From Heterohyrax brucei (taxonomy: Eukaryota; Chordata; Mammalia; Hyracoidea; Procaviidae), in NCBI GenBank assembly GCA_028571685.1, contig CM053156.1:88105049-88169048 (forward strand): 64,000 bases of DNA, in the 5' to 3' direction. Made by a program: the position numbers and the translations under genes. Positions 1 to 10,224 of the stretch are shown piece after piece. The first letter of the stretch is position 1; each line of letters starts with the position of its first letter. The notes beneath the pieces were generated by a model. It was not told the DNA's origin and searched no databases. It saw only the letters and a list, made by a program, of their open reading frames with translations.

Positions 1-57
1 AGGAGAAAGGCCTGAAAGTCTGCTCCAGTAAAGATCAAAATAAGCAAACAAAAACTC

Positions 58-115
58 CAGTGCCGTTGTGTTGGTTCTGACTCACAGTGACCCTGTGCCC
101 TAGAGAACCTGTGAG
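58..115 (-). repeat. AfroSINE 3'-end fragment (weak)
   Basis: A short stretch resembles the reverse complement of the AfroSINE tail, with a 'ttctgactcacagtgaccctg'-like core as in better copies downstream. No tRNA-like head is visible, so this is a diverged remnant at best. Confidence 0.33.
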
Positions 116-284
116 GCAGTTAGGCCCTAATATCACTTGGGATGCCTGAGGTGGAATTAATTTAATGGGCACACCCTCCAATCACTTTGGGATCAGCCCC
201 TCTTTCTTAAAGTTGGAGCAAGGCCGTGGAGCAAGGTGACCGAGAAAGCGGTCCCCTCCCAGCCCCTCCGCTGCTGGCTCTGGT

Positions 285-330
285 CTAGCTGAGTTTCTCA
301 GCCCCTGTAAAATGAGGGTGAGAGCTGCCC
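285..330 (+). repeat. MIR-like fragment
   Basis: The phrase reading as 'gtttctcagcccctgtaaaatgagg' is the conserved core-to-tail section of the mammal-wide MIR SINE. Only this short section is recognisable. The next 750 bases hold nothing else I can name. Confidence 0.4.
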
Positions 331-1084
331 GAGCCTGAGTGGAGCGTGGACGGCAAGATGACCCCTCTGCAGGGTCTCAGCAAAGCAGCAGCGTGGAGGC
401 TGCCCGGGGCAGTGAGGAAGCAGAGGGCTGTGTTTCTGCACTGCCCGGGTGACAGCCTCATCTTGCTGTCTGTCACAGTTGATTGCGACTCACCCTCGTC
501 TCTGCCACGTCTTCCCGCCCCCGCCAAGTTGCCTGAGCTGTTTTCTCCCCTTCCTCCTCCTCCACCCCCTCCTCTGTCTCCGCGTTCCACTTCCATCCAG
601 CCTCCTCTGAGGTAGACCCGCAGGCCCTCACCTTCCCCAGCCCCACGTGCAGAGCCCTTTCTCCAAGTTGTTCTTCCTGGTCTCCTCCTTTTGGGACGTG
701 CACTGGTCATCATGACCTGAGGTTTGAATGCTCATTTATTGGAATTGCTGAACTCATCTGAATTTGTTGTCTTTCCATGTGGGTCGGAGAGCTCCAGAAG
801 GGAAGGAGCCGGTTTGGACTGATATCAGCATGCATTTTGACATTGTGGTCTTTTGGTGGGACCACAGTGGCTGCAGCAGGCTGTAGAGACGTGGACAGTG
901 AAGGTTCCGGGCCCTCTCCCATGTGTCACCCACAGCATCCTCTAAGGGTATGATGTAAAACAACACCATGGTGGGGGAAGCGGGAGAAAAGAGTTTGAAT
1001 TGAACCAGTGTGTATGTTATAAAGTGAGACCCATTGACTCAGGAACTGAGAGCTGGCTCTGTTCCCACCTGTTGTGGCCGTCAT

Positions 1085-1268
1085 TGAGGCACCCTAGTGG
1101 CACAGTGGTCAGTGAACGCTTGGCTGCTCACCTGCTGAGGTCAGCAGATTGAACCCACCAGGAGAAAGATGTGGTAGCCTGCTTCTGTGAAGATGACAGC
1201 CTTGGGAATTCTGCAGGGTCCCTAGGAGTCAGAGCGACTCTACGGTAGTGAGCTGATGGGTCTGTAAC
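1085..1268 (+). repeat. AfroSINE, long form
   Basis: The copy opens with the tRNA-derived head (ccctagtggcacagtgg, an A-box-like region) and has a B-box-like 'ttgaaccca'. It keeps the internal segment 'ggagaaagatgtgg...cttctgtgaagatgacagcc' that short copies lack. The tail is a worn version of the family's 'agtcagagcgactc' end. Confidence 0.72.
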
Positions 1269-1277
1269 ACTGCTGAG

Positions 1278-1390
1278 GGATGCTGGCGGCTAGCGGTTAA
1301 GTGCTCAACTGTTAGCTAAAAGATCGGTGACGTGAACCCAGCTCGTCACCTCACAGGAGTCAGACCTGGCAGTCAGCGCTGTAGACTGAC
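1278..1390 (+). repeat. AfroSINE head fragment, diverged
   Basis: The sequence 'ggcggctagcggttaagtgctcaactgttagctaaaagatcggtgacg' follows the AfroSINE head order (A-box, 'gctaac', 'aaggtcgg') with many changes. The tail is lost. Confidence 0.42.
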
Positions 1391-1584
1391 TACACCCCAA
1401 ATGCCTAGGAATGGGTTTGTGGAAGAATCAGCTTTAAAAGTCCTCAGCAGCGAGTCTCTCTCTCTCGTTGTAAAGGAGGCTTTGGATGCAAGAATTCCCA
1501 ACCCTAACCCTACTGCCATTGCATTGCCTGGAGCTCACGACTACCCTCTGACCCCACAGATCTTCTAAGGCCGTAATCTTTGTG

Positions 1585-1803
1585 GTGTGTTGTCCGGAGG
1601 GGTCAGTCACTGGAGAAGGACGTCATGTTTGGTACAGCAGAGGGTCCGTGAAAAGGAGGAAGACCCTCAAGGAGATGGACGGACACAGTGTAGGCACCAG
1701 GGTCTCAAGCGTCGCCACGACCGTGAGCATGGCGCCGGACGGGGCGGGGTTTTGTTGGGTCGCCATGGCGACGCGCAGCACCCGACAACAGCAACAGCGG
1801 TGG
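1585..1803 (+). mobile_element. RTE (BovB-like) LINE, 3'-end fragment
   Basis: It matches the last 220 bp of the RTE copies at 15.7-16.2 and 30.1-30.8 kb: 'cactggagaaggacgtcatg', then 'aggaagaccctcaaggagatgg', then a tail ending in 'gcagcacccgacaacagcaac'. It is truncated at its 5' side and is unusually CpG-rich for this window. It lies about 105 bp from an RTE fragment of opposite orientation, with the two tails facing each other. Confidence 0.76.
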
Positions 1804-1907
1804 AGAAAGGTTACTCCGTCCGTCCCTGTGGGGCTGCTGCTGGGCTCGAAGCTCCGATCCTTGATGCGCAGCTGAGAGCTTTACCGCTGCGCCAGCAGGC
1901 CCTTCCG

Positions 1908-2640
1908 TGGGGTTGTGGTGGTGTTAGGGGCCGTGGAACCTGTTCCGACTCACAGCACCCCTCTGCAGGGCAGACCAGAGCTGCCCGGTCCTGCGCCACG
2001 CCCACCGTCACCGCCGCGGCCCCTGTGTTAGTCCACCTCGTCAAGCGTCTTCCTCTTTTGCAGTGAGCTCCACTCCACCAAGCATGAAGTCCTTCCCCAG
2101 GGACTGATCCTCCCTGACGACATGTCCAAAGTGTGGAAGATGCAGTCTTGCCATCTGCGCTTCCAAGGAGCACTCCGGTTGGACTTCTTCCAGAACAATC
2201 TGTTGGCTCTTTTGGCGGTCCATCGGACATTTAATATTCTTCTCCAGCACCACAATTCAAAGGCATCGAGTCTTCTTTACTCATGGCCCAACTTTCCCAT
2301 ATGACGTGATTGAAAACACCACGGCCTGGGTCAGGTCCCCCTTAGCTTCAAGTTGACATCTTTTCAATACTTTAAAGAGGTCCTTTGCCGCACATTTTCC
2401 CAGTGCAATATGTCTTTTGATTTCTTGACTGCTGCTTCCATGGGCGTTGATTGTGGACTCAAGTAAAGTGAAATCCTTGACAACCTCAGTCCTTTCTCCT
2501 CAATGTGCTTGTCATGATGTTGCTTAGCTGGTCTAGCTGTGAGGAATTTTGTTTTCTTGATACTGAGATGCAATTCATACTGAAGGCTGTGGTGTTTGAT
2601 CTTCATTACTGTTTCAAATCCTCTTCACCTCCAGCAAGCA
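1908..2640 (-). mobile_element. RTE (BovB-like) LINE, 3' portion
   Basis: Read on the minus strand, this covers the C-terminal part of the RTE open reading frame and the 3' tail. Decayed frames contain family phrases such as 'GHVVREDQSLGKD' and 'SAVHI..KTKFLTARPAKQHHDKHIEEKG'. The same order of blocks recurs in the other RTE copies of this window. No intact reading frame remains. Confidence 0.86.
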
Positions 2641-2654
2641 CTGTAAGAATTCCA

Positions 2655-2730
2655 GTGGAGAAAATCCTGCGGAGCAGTTCTACTTGGCTTTGTGGGGTTG
2701 CTGAGTCAGAGCTGGCTCCGCAGTACCCAG
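2655..2730 (+). repeat. SINE/RTE tail remnant
   Basis: The stretch 'gcggagcagttctacttggctttgtggggttgctgagtcagagc' resembles the AfroSINE tail ('ggggcagttctactctgtcc...gctatgagtcgga'). No head is seen. Confidence 0.38.
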
Positions 2731-2947
2731 GAGCCCCCAGCATAAGTGTTTAGTGCCAGGCTCAGGAGTCCAGAGCCGACAGGGACCAACACTCTCCACT
2801 AACAGGTGGATCTAGCCAGCTGACCTATAGCAGGGACTGTGACCGCTGTGTAAAGCGCCTCATTGTCCTGTGTGGGAGATGGTAAGCTGGGGTAAGGCTG
2901 TAGTGTTTTGTAAACTGTGCTAAATCTATGGACCTCTGTGTGACGTG

Positions 2948-3103
2948 TGGAGCCCTGGTGGTGCTGTGGTTAAGTGCTCAGCTGCTAACCAAAGGACCAG
3001 CCATTGAAATCTACCAGCTCCTCCTTAGAAACCCTATGAGTCAGCTCTGGTCCGTCCTATGTGGCCACTGTGGGTTGGAATCGACAGCAGTGGAAACGTG
3101 AGA
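2948..3103 (+). repeat. AfroSINE, short (deleted) form
   Basis: The head 'gccctggtggtgctgtggttaagtgctc' is followed by 'gctaaccaaagg' and a B-box-like region. It then passes directly to 'ctccttagaaacc' without the 43-bp internal segment. The tail 'gttggaatcgacagcagtgg' is clear. Confidence 0.86.
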
Positions 3104-3212
3104 GGTGGTTTTTAGATACCGGTGTGTTTATCAGTTAGGGATCAGTTTTGCCTGAAGTACAAGAAAATCCGGCAGCAGTAGCTGAGACCAGGTGAGATTT
3201 CTTCTTTTCTTC

Positions 3213-3833
3213 TTTTTTCACGATTAAGTGAAAGTACACAACCCCAGTTGATGCTGGGTGTCCAGCTCTCTGCAGCTCCACCTGCTCTCCTCACCCTGTG
3301 ACAGCACACTCCTCCTTTTCACTCTTTGCTTCCAGTGTCCTCGTAATGAACACCTTACCTGTCCCTTCTTCTCCACCCTCTCCTCTCCCATTTGGAAACA
3401 GACCAGTAGGACAGCCTCCTATTGGTGTATAAAATCACAGAGCACACACACCATATGCTCATACTGTGTCCCCAAGTCCAGTCCACTCTCACCTGAAGAG
3501 TTAACCTCAGTACTAGTCAGAGCCAGCGGCAAGTCTGGGGGCCTGTTCCCAGGGGACCCTCCAGGCTGTGGGACCATCAGTTCAGGTCTTTTAGTAGAGT
3601 TCTTGATCTGCGCATCTCTTCTTGTGTTACCTCAGGGACTGTGCCTTGTGTCTCCCATCACGGCTTCCTTTTCTGATGGCCGAGCACCATCGGGTTCTTC
3701 TGGTCTCATGCTGATGCAGTGTCCCATTCATATCTGTCCTCCTGCATCCTGGGCTCATTATCCCTCATGTCTTTGATGTTCTTGGTTGTCATCTGTTCTG
3801 GATGGGTTGGGACTATTTGGTGTACCTCAAATG
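3213..3833 (-). mobile_element. L1 3'-UTR fragment
   Basis: On the minus strand this is the terminal part of the same L1 3' UTR that joins ORF2 sequence at 57.4-61.3 kb. Shared landmarks, in plus-strand order, are 'gattaagtgaaagtacacaa' beside a T-run, 'catgtctttgatgttctt' and 'gggttgggactatttggtg'. It is 5'-truncated and the open frames across it have no meaning. Confidence 0.74.
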
Positions 3834-4503
3834 GCAGAGGTGGGGTTCTTTTTGACCAGAGACCCAGACCAGACAGCAGCTTCCTTGCTGTGGCTGGGGC
3901 ACCGCATGCTTCTGCTGACCCCTGGTCACAGGATGGAGGAAGAAGGGGCAGGGGAAAGGCAGAAGGTGTGCACCTCGTTACCCCAGGGCTGTCTTACCCA
4001 GTGGGAACCCCTTTCCTGTCCTTGACTGGAGGGCATCAGATGGCCCTGTCAGTTGCAAAGGGGGCTGGGAAAATGTAGGTTTTGTTCACTTGTTTAAATA
4101 GGGGCCTTGCTGCCCCAAATGAGAGCAGGTAAGGCAGAAGGGGAAAATGGATACTGGGCAGTCAGCTCCAGTCTCTGCCATGTCTTCCTTAAAAACGAAA
4201 AAGGTGCCACGAGACCAAAGCAGAACGGTATGGGCTGGATGTGCCTGCAGTGCCCAGTTGAACCCTCGTGGGGAAAATCCCTCATGGGGAAACTGGAGCA
4301 GTTTCTGTGTTCCATGATGTTTCTTTACTAAAGAGTCAGAGGCTGGCCTGGGGTGTGTGATACAAGCCTAAACTCTGTTGTCCTGTATTTTAATGCTTGT
4401 CCAGGCTGACAAGCTCACTGTCCCTCACAGGGCTGGCAGCCTGGAAAGTGGTCAGCAGCTGACAGGCAAATGTTTACTTTGACACTGGCTCACTGGGCTC
4501 TGC

Positions 4504-4580
4504 CCTCTTCACTGGTCCCCAACCTCCGCCCTCTTCACCGGTCCCCAACCTCCGCCCTCTTCACCGGTCCCCAACCTCCA
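4504..4580. repeat. 26-bp tandem repeat, about 2.8 copies
   Basis: The unit 'ggtccccaacctccgccctc' followed by 'ttcacc' recurs almost exactly. The last copy diverges into 'cactttctttatt'. Confidence 0.85.
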
Positions 4581-4614
4581 CTTTCTTTATTAGTACCAAA
4601 TCTCTGCTTTACTA

Positions 4615-4782
4615 GTATCCAAACCAAACCAAACCCATGGCTGCTGAGCCCCTCTGACTTGCAGCGACCTGACAGAGTAGCACTGCCCTGTAGAGTTTCC
4701 AAAGAGCACCTGGTGGAATTTGAATGCCAGCCTTTTGGTGAGCAGCTGTAGCAGTTAACCAGTGTGACACCAGGATTTCCAT
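4615..4782 (-). repeat. AfroSINE, short form, minus strand
   Basis: It reads in reverse as head, B-box and tail. On the plus strand one sees 'ctgacagagtagcactgccc', 'gtttccaaagagcacctgg' and a terminal 'caccaggatttcc'. The tail side carries the 'aaccaaaccaaaccca' run common in this family. Confidence 0.82.
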
Positions 4783-4802
4783 TTACCCATGCGGCAACTG
4801 TG

Positions 4803-4974
4803 AAAGGGCCTGGGTGGTGCAGTGGTTAAGTGCTCAGCTGCTCACCGAGAGACTGGCAATTGGGGCCCACCAGCTGTCCCCCAGGAGAAAGAAGTGGCAT
4901 CTGCTTCTGTAAAGATTACAGCCTTGGAAACTGCACGGTGTGGCTGTATGAGTTAGATTGGACAGCAGCAGGTC
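4803..4974 (+). repeat. AfroSINE, long form
   Basis: The head 'gggtggtgcagtggttaagtg' is followed by the long-form internal segment 'ggagaaagaagtggcatctg' and 'cttctgtaaagattacag'. Compared with the short copy at 39.7 kb, this copy keeps about 43 extra bases between the B-box region and 'ccttggaaact'. Confidence 0.82.
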
Positions 4975-4984
4975 ACAGTGGCCG

Positions 4985-5168
4985 GGGGAGTTGGTTCTGC
5001 CTCCTGGGGACCCCGTGAGGGCAGGGTAGAGCTGCTGCACAGGGATGTCAGGGGTCGTGGTCTTTTATTAGATGGCCAGGCCTTTCTTCCACGGTGTTTT
5101 TGGGTGGATTCAAACGGCCAACCATTCCGTCAGTAGCCGAACGCTTAACTGTTTGTGCCATCCAGGAA
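4985..5168 (-). repeat. AfroSINE, long form, minus strand, diverged
   Basis: On the plus strand it begins with 'agttggttctgcctcctgg' and ends with 'gaacgcttaactgtttgtgc' plus 'catccagga', the reverse of an AfroSINE head. It abuts the preceding plus-strand copy tail to tail. Confidence 0.66.
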
Positions 5169-5329
5169 TGCCTTCATTTTGTTTAATCCTCCTCTAGACT
5201 CCTGAGGGGATGGTCCGAGGGTCAGGGGGCTGGTTGACAGGTTCAGGGGAGTGGTATGTGAAGAGGAGGCTGGATGGGGGCTCTGGGTCCAGTCACTCAC
5301 CCTGTCTGCCTGCTGCCTGCTCCTACTGT

Positions 5330-5745
5330 GCTGTCCTCCTAGCGGGAGGGCCCTTTCCCCTTACCGCACCCTTTCCCCCTAATGCTCCCCTCCCCCTCCC
5401 ACGCCCTCCTCCCTGCTGCTCCCCACGCCCCCTAGTGCACCCCCTTTCCCCTAGTGCGGCGCCTTCCCCCTTCTGTGATCTCCTCCTACTGCGCCCACTG
5501 TATCCCTTCTACCTGCTCACTCACCTCCTTTACCACATCCCTCTGGCAAGCCTTGTTCTCTGTCTGTGCGCCAGTCTCCTCTCTGCCCCGCCCACCCTGC
5601 CCGCAGCCCCCGCCCACACTGTCCACCGGCCCCTCCCACCTGCCTGCTCCGCCCACCCTGCCTGCTCCGCCCACCCTGCCAGCCCCGCCCACCCCTGCCT
5701 GCCCCACCTACCTCCATGCCACCCTTACCGCTACCCTGCCTGAGA
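5330..5745. repeat. C-rich, strand-asymmetric low-complexity tract
   Basis: The plus strand is dominated by C and T, with clusters such as 'ctccgcccaccctgcc' repeated in near-tandem at 5640-5700. The proline-, serine- and alanine-rich frames on plus and the glycine-rich frames on minus come from composition, not coding. Confidence 0.72.
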
Positions 5746-6660
5746 CCTTTGCCTTCCCTCTGCCAAGCCACCTCTGCTCCATGAGATGGAGGTTCTAGTT
5801 CTAGAAAGTGGTCCTTTCTGTGAAGTAGTCCTGCTGTGACTCTTTCCCATTCCTGGCTGAAACAATGCATCCAACGGAGGAATGTCACTGAGTCCTGTAA
5901 ACGCAGATACCACAGCCTTCTCTCCTCTCCTAGCTCGGGTAACCACAGTAGTGGCAGGAACAAGTTCACAGACTGAAAGTCAGGCTGGGGGACAGTAGCA
6001 GGTCAGTTGTCTGCAGGGCCCTTGAAGGTTCCATCTGTATCGGGTTGGGTGCTGTGTTTCTGTTAGCTAACCCAAGCCATTTGGTTGGACAGCTTGGCTG
6101 TGCTTTTCCCTGATGGGCATGATGCAGCGGACTTGGACAGTGATTAGCTGGCAGCCTCGAAATTAAATCTGCCCCAAACCAAGATGAGAGTGGAAGCTGT
6201 GGCTTATGTGGTTTAATAAATACATGTATCACACATCACAGGTGTCTTAAGCATGACACTCAGTCATATTATTATGACTAGTGTTTTTTGGTTCCATTAT
6301 TTCTTGGAAGTTTGGATCCCTACGCAGGCGAGATTTTTGCCTCGTTGCAATCACCAGCTCTGGGGATTTAAATGCAGCCAGGAAGAAGTGCCAGCGAATA
6401 TCTTTCCACTTCCCCTTGGCAGGCAAACGCTGTCTTGGGCAGCCTTGGTGCTGGGGTGACTGTTTCTTGTGTCAGCTGAGTCAGAGTTGCTGACCAGGGC
6501 ACTTTTGCCAGCAGGGCCTTGGGTGCAGAACTGTGAGTGCTCAGCTGTGTCATGACATCTTGACACCTGTGTGTCTGTGCTGCAGGGGTCTGCTGGCCTC
6601 AGTCTCACAGCCCCTCTTGGCTGTTAAACTCTATCTATGGCCAGGGATGATCTTCTCCAT
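5746..6660. other. Unassigned single-copy-looking DNA
   Basis: I see no repeat family, exon-like frame with splice sites, or RNA gene here. Short frames exist on both strands but none resembles a known protein. Confidence 0.5.
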
Positions 6661-6662
6661 GG

Positions 6663-7070
6663 GCTTAGTCTCCTAGTGCTGCTGCAACCCGCAAACCACA
6701 AGTGGGCTGTTTTAATACACAGAAATATATCTTGCCTTGGTGTACGAGGCTGGGAGCATGAATTCAGGCAGCAGCTGTGGGGGAAGACTCGCTCTCTCTT
6801 GGCTCTGGGGGATCATTCTCTTCTCAGTCTCTGTAGTCCTGGCTTTCCTTGGTTCCTTGACGATTTCCACGTGACATCTATTTTTTGCCCATTTGTGCTT
6901 GCTTCTGTGTGTCTAATTTGCTCTTTTTATATCTCTGAAGGGATAGGGGCTCATTAACATAACAAAAGAAGCCACAGTCCCAAATAAGATGACACCCACA
7001 GGTCTGGGGGAAAGGATTCCAGCATGTATTTCTGTGGGACACCCATTCAGTCCCGAACACATACCGCAGT
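6663..7070 (-). mobile_element. Solo LTR, MaLR-like (ERVL-MaLR class)
   Basis: The minus-strand LTR begins near the 'acacccattcagtcccgaac' end and finishes in 'tagtgctgctgcaaccc'. The order of blocks (an 'aaatatat' motif, an 'ctttttatatctc' stretch, 'cattaacataac') matches the copies at 11.6 and 27.2 kb and the general plan of MLT1/MST LTRs. It is an old fossil with no internal region attached. Confidence 0.62.
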
Positions 7071-7479
7071 GTTTGATGCTTGTTCCTGAAATTTATAAAT
7101 TTATGTGCATAAAGCAGAACTTGGGCTGGGAAACCTTAAGCAGTGGTGGTTGTGCATTGAGGGTGGAGGGAGCAATCATGAAGGTGGTACCGAGAGCCAC
7201 AGGCATGACAGAAGTCACATACTATGTGGCTTTTGGTGAAAGGTGGAAGTGTCACTGTGACCATTGCTGTGGTCGGTGAGCCTTGGGCTGTTGTTTGTTT
7301 GTTGACATGTTAAGTAAGCTAGGACTGTGGGTGGAACGATGTGTCACATAGAAAGTCCTTGGCAAAGGGCATAGGATTTTGACCAGGAAAATGTCAAGAG
7401 ACATATGTTAGAAGTGCCAGACCTCTCAAACTTACCTTCATCTGTGTTGTACTATTGTATTTAGTGCTGTGTTAACATG

Positions 7480-7657
7480 CGTGGCTGCATTTCAAAAGGT
7501 CAGAAGTTCAAAACTACTGAGAGGCATCTTGGAGGAAAGGCCTGGAGAGCGACTTCCGAAATATCAGCCACTGAGTACCCCAGGGAGCACAGTTTCCTTT
7601 GGCACTCTTTGGGGTCACCATGAGTTAGGACTGACTTGATGGCAACTGGATTGGTGG
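7480..7657 (+). repeat. AfroSINE, long form, diverged
   Basis: The B-box area 'aaaggtcagaagttcaaaac' and the tail 'ggggtcaccatgagttagg' + 'actgacttgatggcaactgg' are readable. The head is poorly kept. Confidence 0.58.
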
Positions 7658-7659
7658 TA

Positions 7660-9400
7660 TTGTCCAGTTATGTCTCTGTTATCCATTTCAGACAGCCATG
7701 AAAGCAACTGCAGGGCCTCAGTGGCAGACATCAGTCACAGTTACTCTTCAGGTGGTTTCTGGCTGATAGGATTAGCTGACTGAGCTTGGCTGGGCTCTGC
7801 AGGGTGGCTCTTCTGCATGTTGCCTTTCTACACCAGTGGTCTAGCCCAGAAATGCTTGTTTCCTGCAGTGGTGGAAGTGCACCAGTTCTCTTGAGGTCTA
7901 GGCTAGGAACATCACTCTTGCCTCATTCTGTTAGAGCAGGCACATGGACAGAGGCAGTTGGGTCCCAGGGCAGAGGCATTACCTACGAACTTTCTGGATG
8001 GAGGAATAGACATGTGGACACAGGGAGTAGTGGAGACTTGGGGCCAGAATTTTAGTTTACATGGCAGAATATTTTCACCTCTTAGGATCGGGGGCTGAGG
8101 CTCCCTCACCCTCATATCACCTGTGCCTTTGGTTTATGGCACCGTGGCGCTGGAAAGCCAGCAGGCTTGTGAGGTGACACAGATGCATGGACTCTTTGAT
8201 GTCGGCTTTCGGGTTTGGAGTGCCAGCTCCACCCTGTTGACTGTGCAACTGGGATTCATTCATGTCCTGTCTCCAGGCCTTGGTTTCCCCCTTGGTCAAA
8301 CGAGGCTTCTTCACAATTATACCCACCTGGATGAGAAGGAGTTGTGATGACAAAACATGACTGTTTTTGTCAGTGTGAGTACAGTGCCTGGAACTTACTA
8401 AGTGGCCAGATGCCTACAACCATGCGCGAGGTCGCCTCCTCCTGCCACAGAGAGCACGTCTCTGTCCCACAAGGTTTTCAACAGCTGATTTTTCAGAATT
8501 GGATCACCAGGCTTTCTTCTGAGGCATGTCTGAGTAGACAGCTCAACTCTAACACATTTGGGGCCTTCCTGGTATATACAGTAACTGGTATGTATTATGG
8601 AGAAGCTTCCACCCCGGGATGTCTTGGCAGCGACACCAATCAGTATAAAGGTCTGTCAATCTACACCTGAAAACCTGGCCCCTAGGAACCCCTTGTCACA
8701 CAGTTCTGATGTGACAAACATGGGGTCACTCTGAATCAGGGTCAGTTTGGATCTTGTGCCGTTTTTGGTCTCCCAGATGCCCACTAGTGGCCTCAGAGTG
8801 TGGAAGGAAAGACTCTCATGGCCGAGGTCACTGCTGCCAGGTGACATGGGACATCGTTCTAGGACCTTCACCCCTTGTCTTGCGTAGGCGTGGACCTCTG
8901 TGAAGGTGTCTGTGATAGAAGTGTAGGGATGTGGTCTTGAGGAGCCAGAGTGCAGAGGTGGTGTGAGGCTCAGGTCAAGGGCAAAGTCTCAGGCTGGCTG
9001 GAACTGCACTGCCCTGCTCACATTCTGTCCTGTGCCCTAGAACGCCACCCAGCTCCTGGAGGCTGGCTCCAGGCTCGGGGAGAACTGGGTGTGGACCGCT
9101 GAAGCCTGTGGCCGCTCACCTCTTGGCTCTTTTTCATTTTACCCCAATCCCTTGCTATGCACCTGATTCAGTCTTAATGTGGAATAGCCAGGATGTAGGG
9201 GTAATTTATTCCATTTCTTTCTAGTGAGAGGCGTGGGAGACAAGAAACATTTAATCACACACATCATGGAACAAACTAACAGCCCTCACTACTGTCTTGG
9301 TTGCTGGGTGGGGGTGGGCGGTAGGGGGGTGGGTTCTGACTCATCTGAGTCTGTAATCCCTTAGCCTTCTGTTGGGCATATTGGGAATGGGCTGAAACAT
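7660..9400. other. Mostly unassigned DNA, SINE-poor
   Basis: No gene or RNA is recognised in this stretch. 7670-8000 may be a very old interspersed repeat, but I cannot name it. 9305-9335 is G-rich ('gggtgggggtgggcgg'). Confidence 0.45.
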
Positions 9401-9417
9401 ACTGAAGTTAATAAAGG

Positions 9418-10218
9418 TGGCACTGGACCAGGCAGCATTTCATTCCATTACCTGGGGGACTGGGAGGCTTTCCATTCCATTGACTGGAGGACCAGGCCGC
9501 GTTCTGTTCCCATACTCTGAGGACTGGGTGGTGTTCCATTCCATTACCTGGAGGACCGATGATGTTCCGTTCTCCTACATGGAAGACCGGGCAGTATTCT
9601 GTTCTCTTACACAGAGGACTGGCGTGTTTCATTCTTTTACGTGTAGGACCAGGAGGCATTCCATTCCCTTACACGGAGGACCTACAGTGTTCCGTTTGTT
9701 TGTATCTAGGATCAGCCAGCATTCTGTTGCCTGACCCGGAGGACCCGGCAGCCTTCCATTCTCTCACATGGGGGACCCACGACGTTCCGTTCTCTTACAC
9801 GTGGGACCAGGAGGCATTCTGTTCCCTTACTCGGAGGACCGAGTGGTGTTCCATTCCATTAACTGGAGGACTGATGATGTTCCATTCTCTTACATGGAGG
9901 ACCGGGCAGCGTCCTGTTCTCTTACACAGAGGACCAGCAGTGTTCCATTCTCTTACGTGTAGGACCAGGAGGTGTTCCATTCCCTTACACAGAGGACTGG
10001 GTGGCGTTTCATTCTCTTACACGGAGGACCCATGACATTCCATTCTCTTACATGTAGGACCAGGCAGCGTTCCATTCTCTTGCTTGGAGAACCAGGCAGC
10101 CTTCCGTTCTCTTACACAGAGGATCCACGGTGTTCCATTCTCGTACATGTAGGACCAGGCGGTGTTCTGTTCCCTTATTCAGAGGACCTGGCGGCATTCT
10201 GTTCCCTTACATGTAGGC
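9418..10218. repeat. 32-bp minisatellite with higher-order organisation
   Basis: About 25 head-to-tail units are present, each reading roughly 'aggaccaggcagcgttccat' followed by 'tctcttacacgg' (31-32 bp). Units differ at set positions. A block of about ten units repeats: the unit with 'gtggtgttccattccatta' recurs at 9528 and 9843, a period of about 315 bp, followed in both places by the same sequence of unit types ('gatgatgttcc', then 'gggcag...cctgttctcttacacag'). Frames of 105-158 codons cross the array because few units contain stops. I do not regard them as genes. Confidence 0.95.
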
Positions 10219-10224
10219 TCCCAG

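Noticed and set aside
1499-1512. Telomere-like 'aaccctaaccct'
   Set aside because: Only two hexamers; expected by chance and not an interstitial telomere tract.
3258-3776. 172-codon plus-strand open frame
   Set aside because: Antisense of an L1 3' UTR.
9559-10035. 158-codon plus-strand open frame with repeated 'FHSLT' motifs
   Set aside because: Product of the 32-bp minisatellite. Because 32 is not a multiple of 3, the frame rotates from unit to unit, which does not suit a selected protein.
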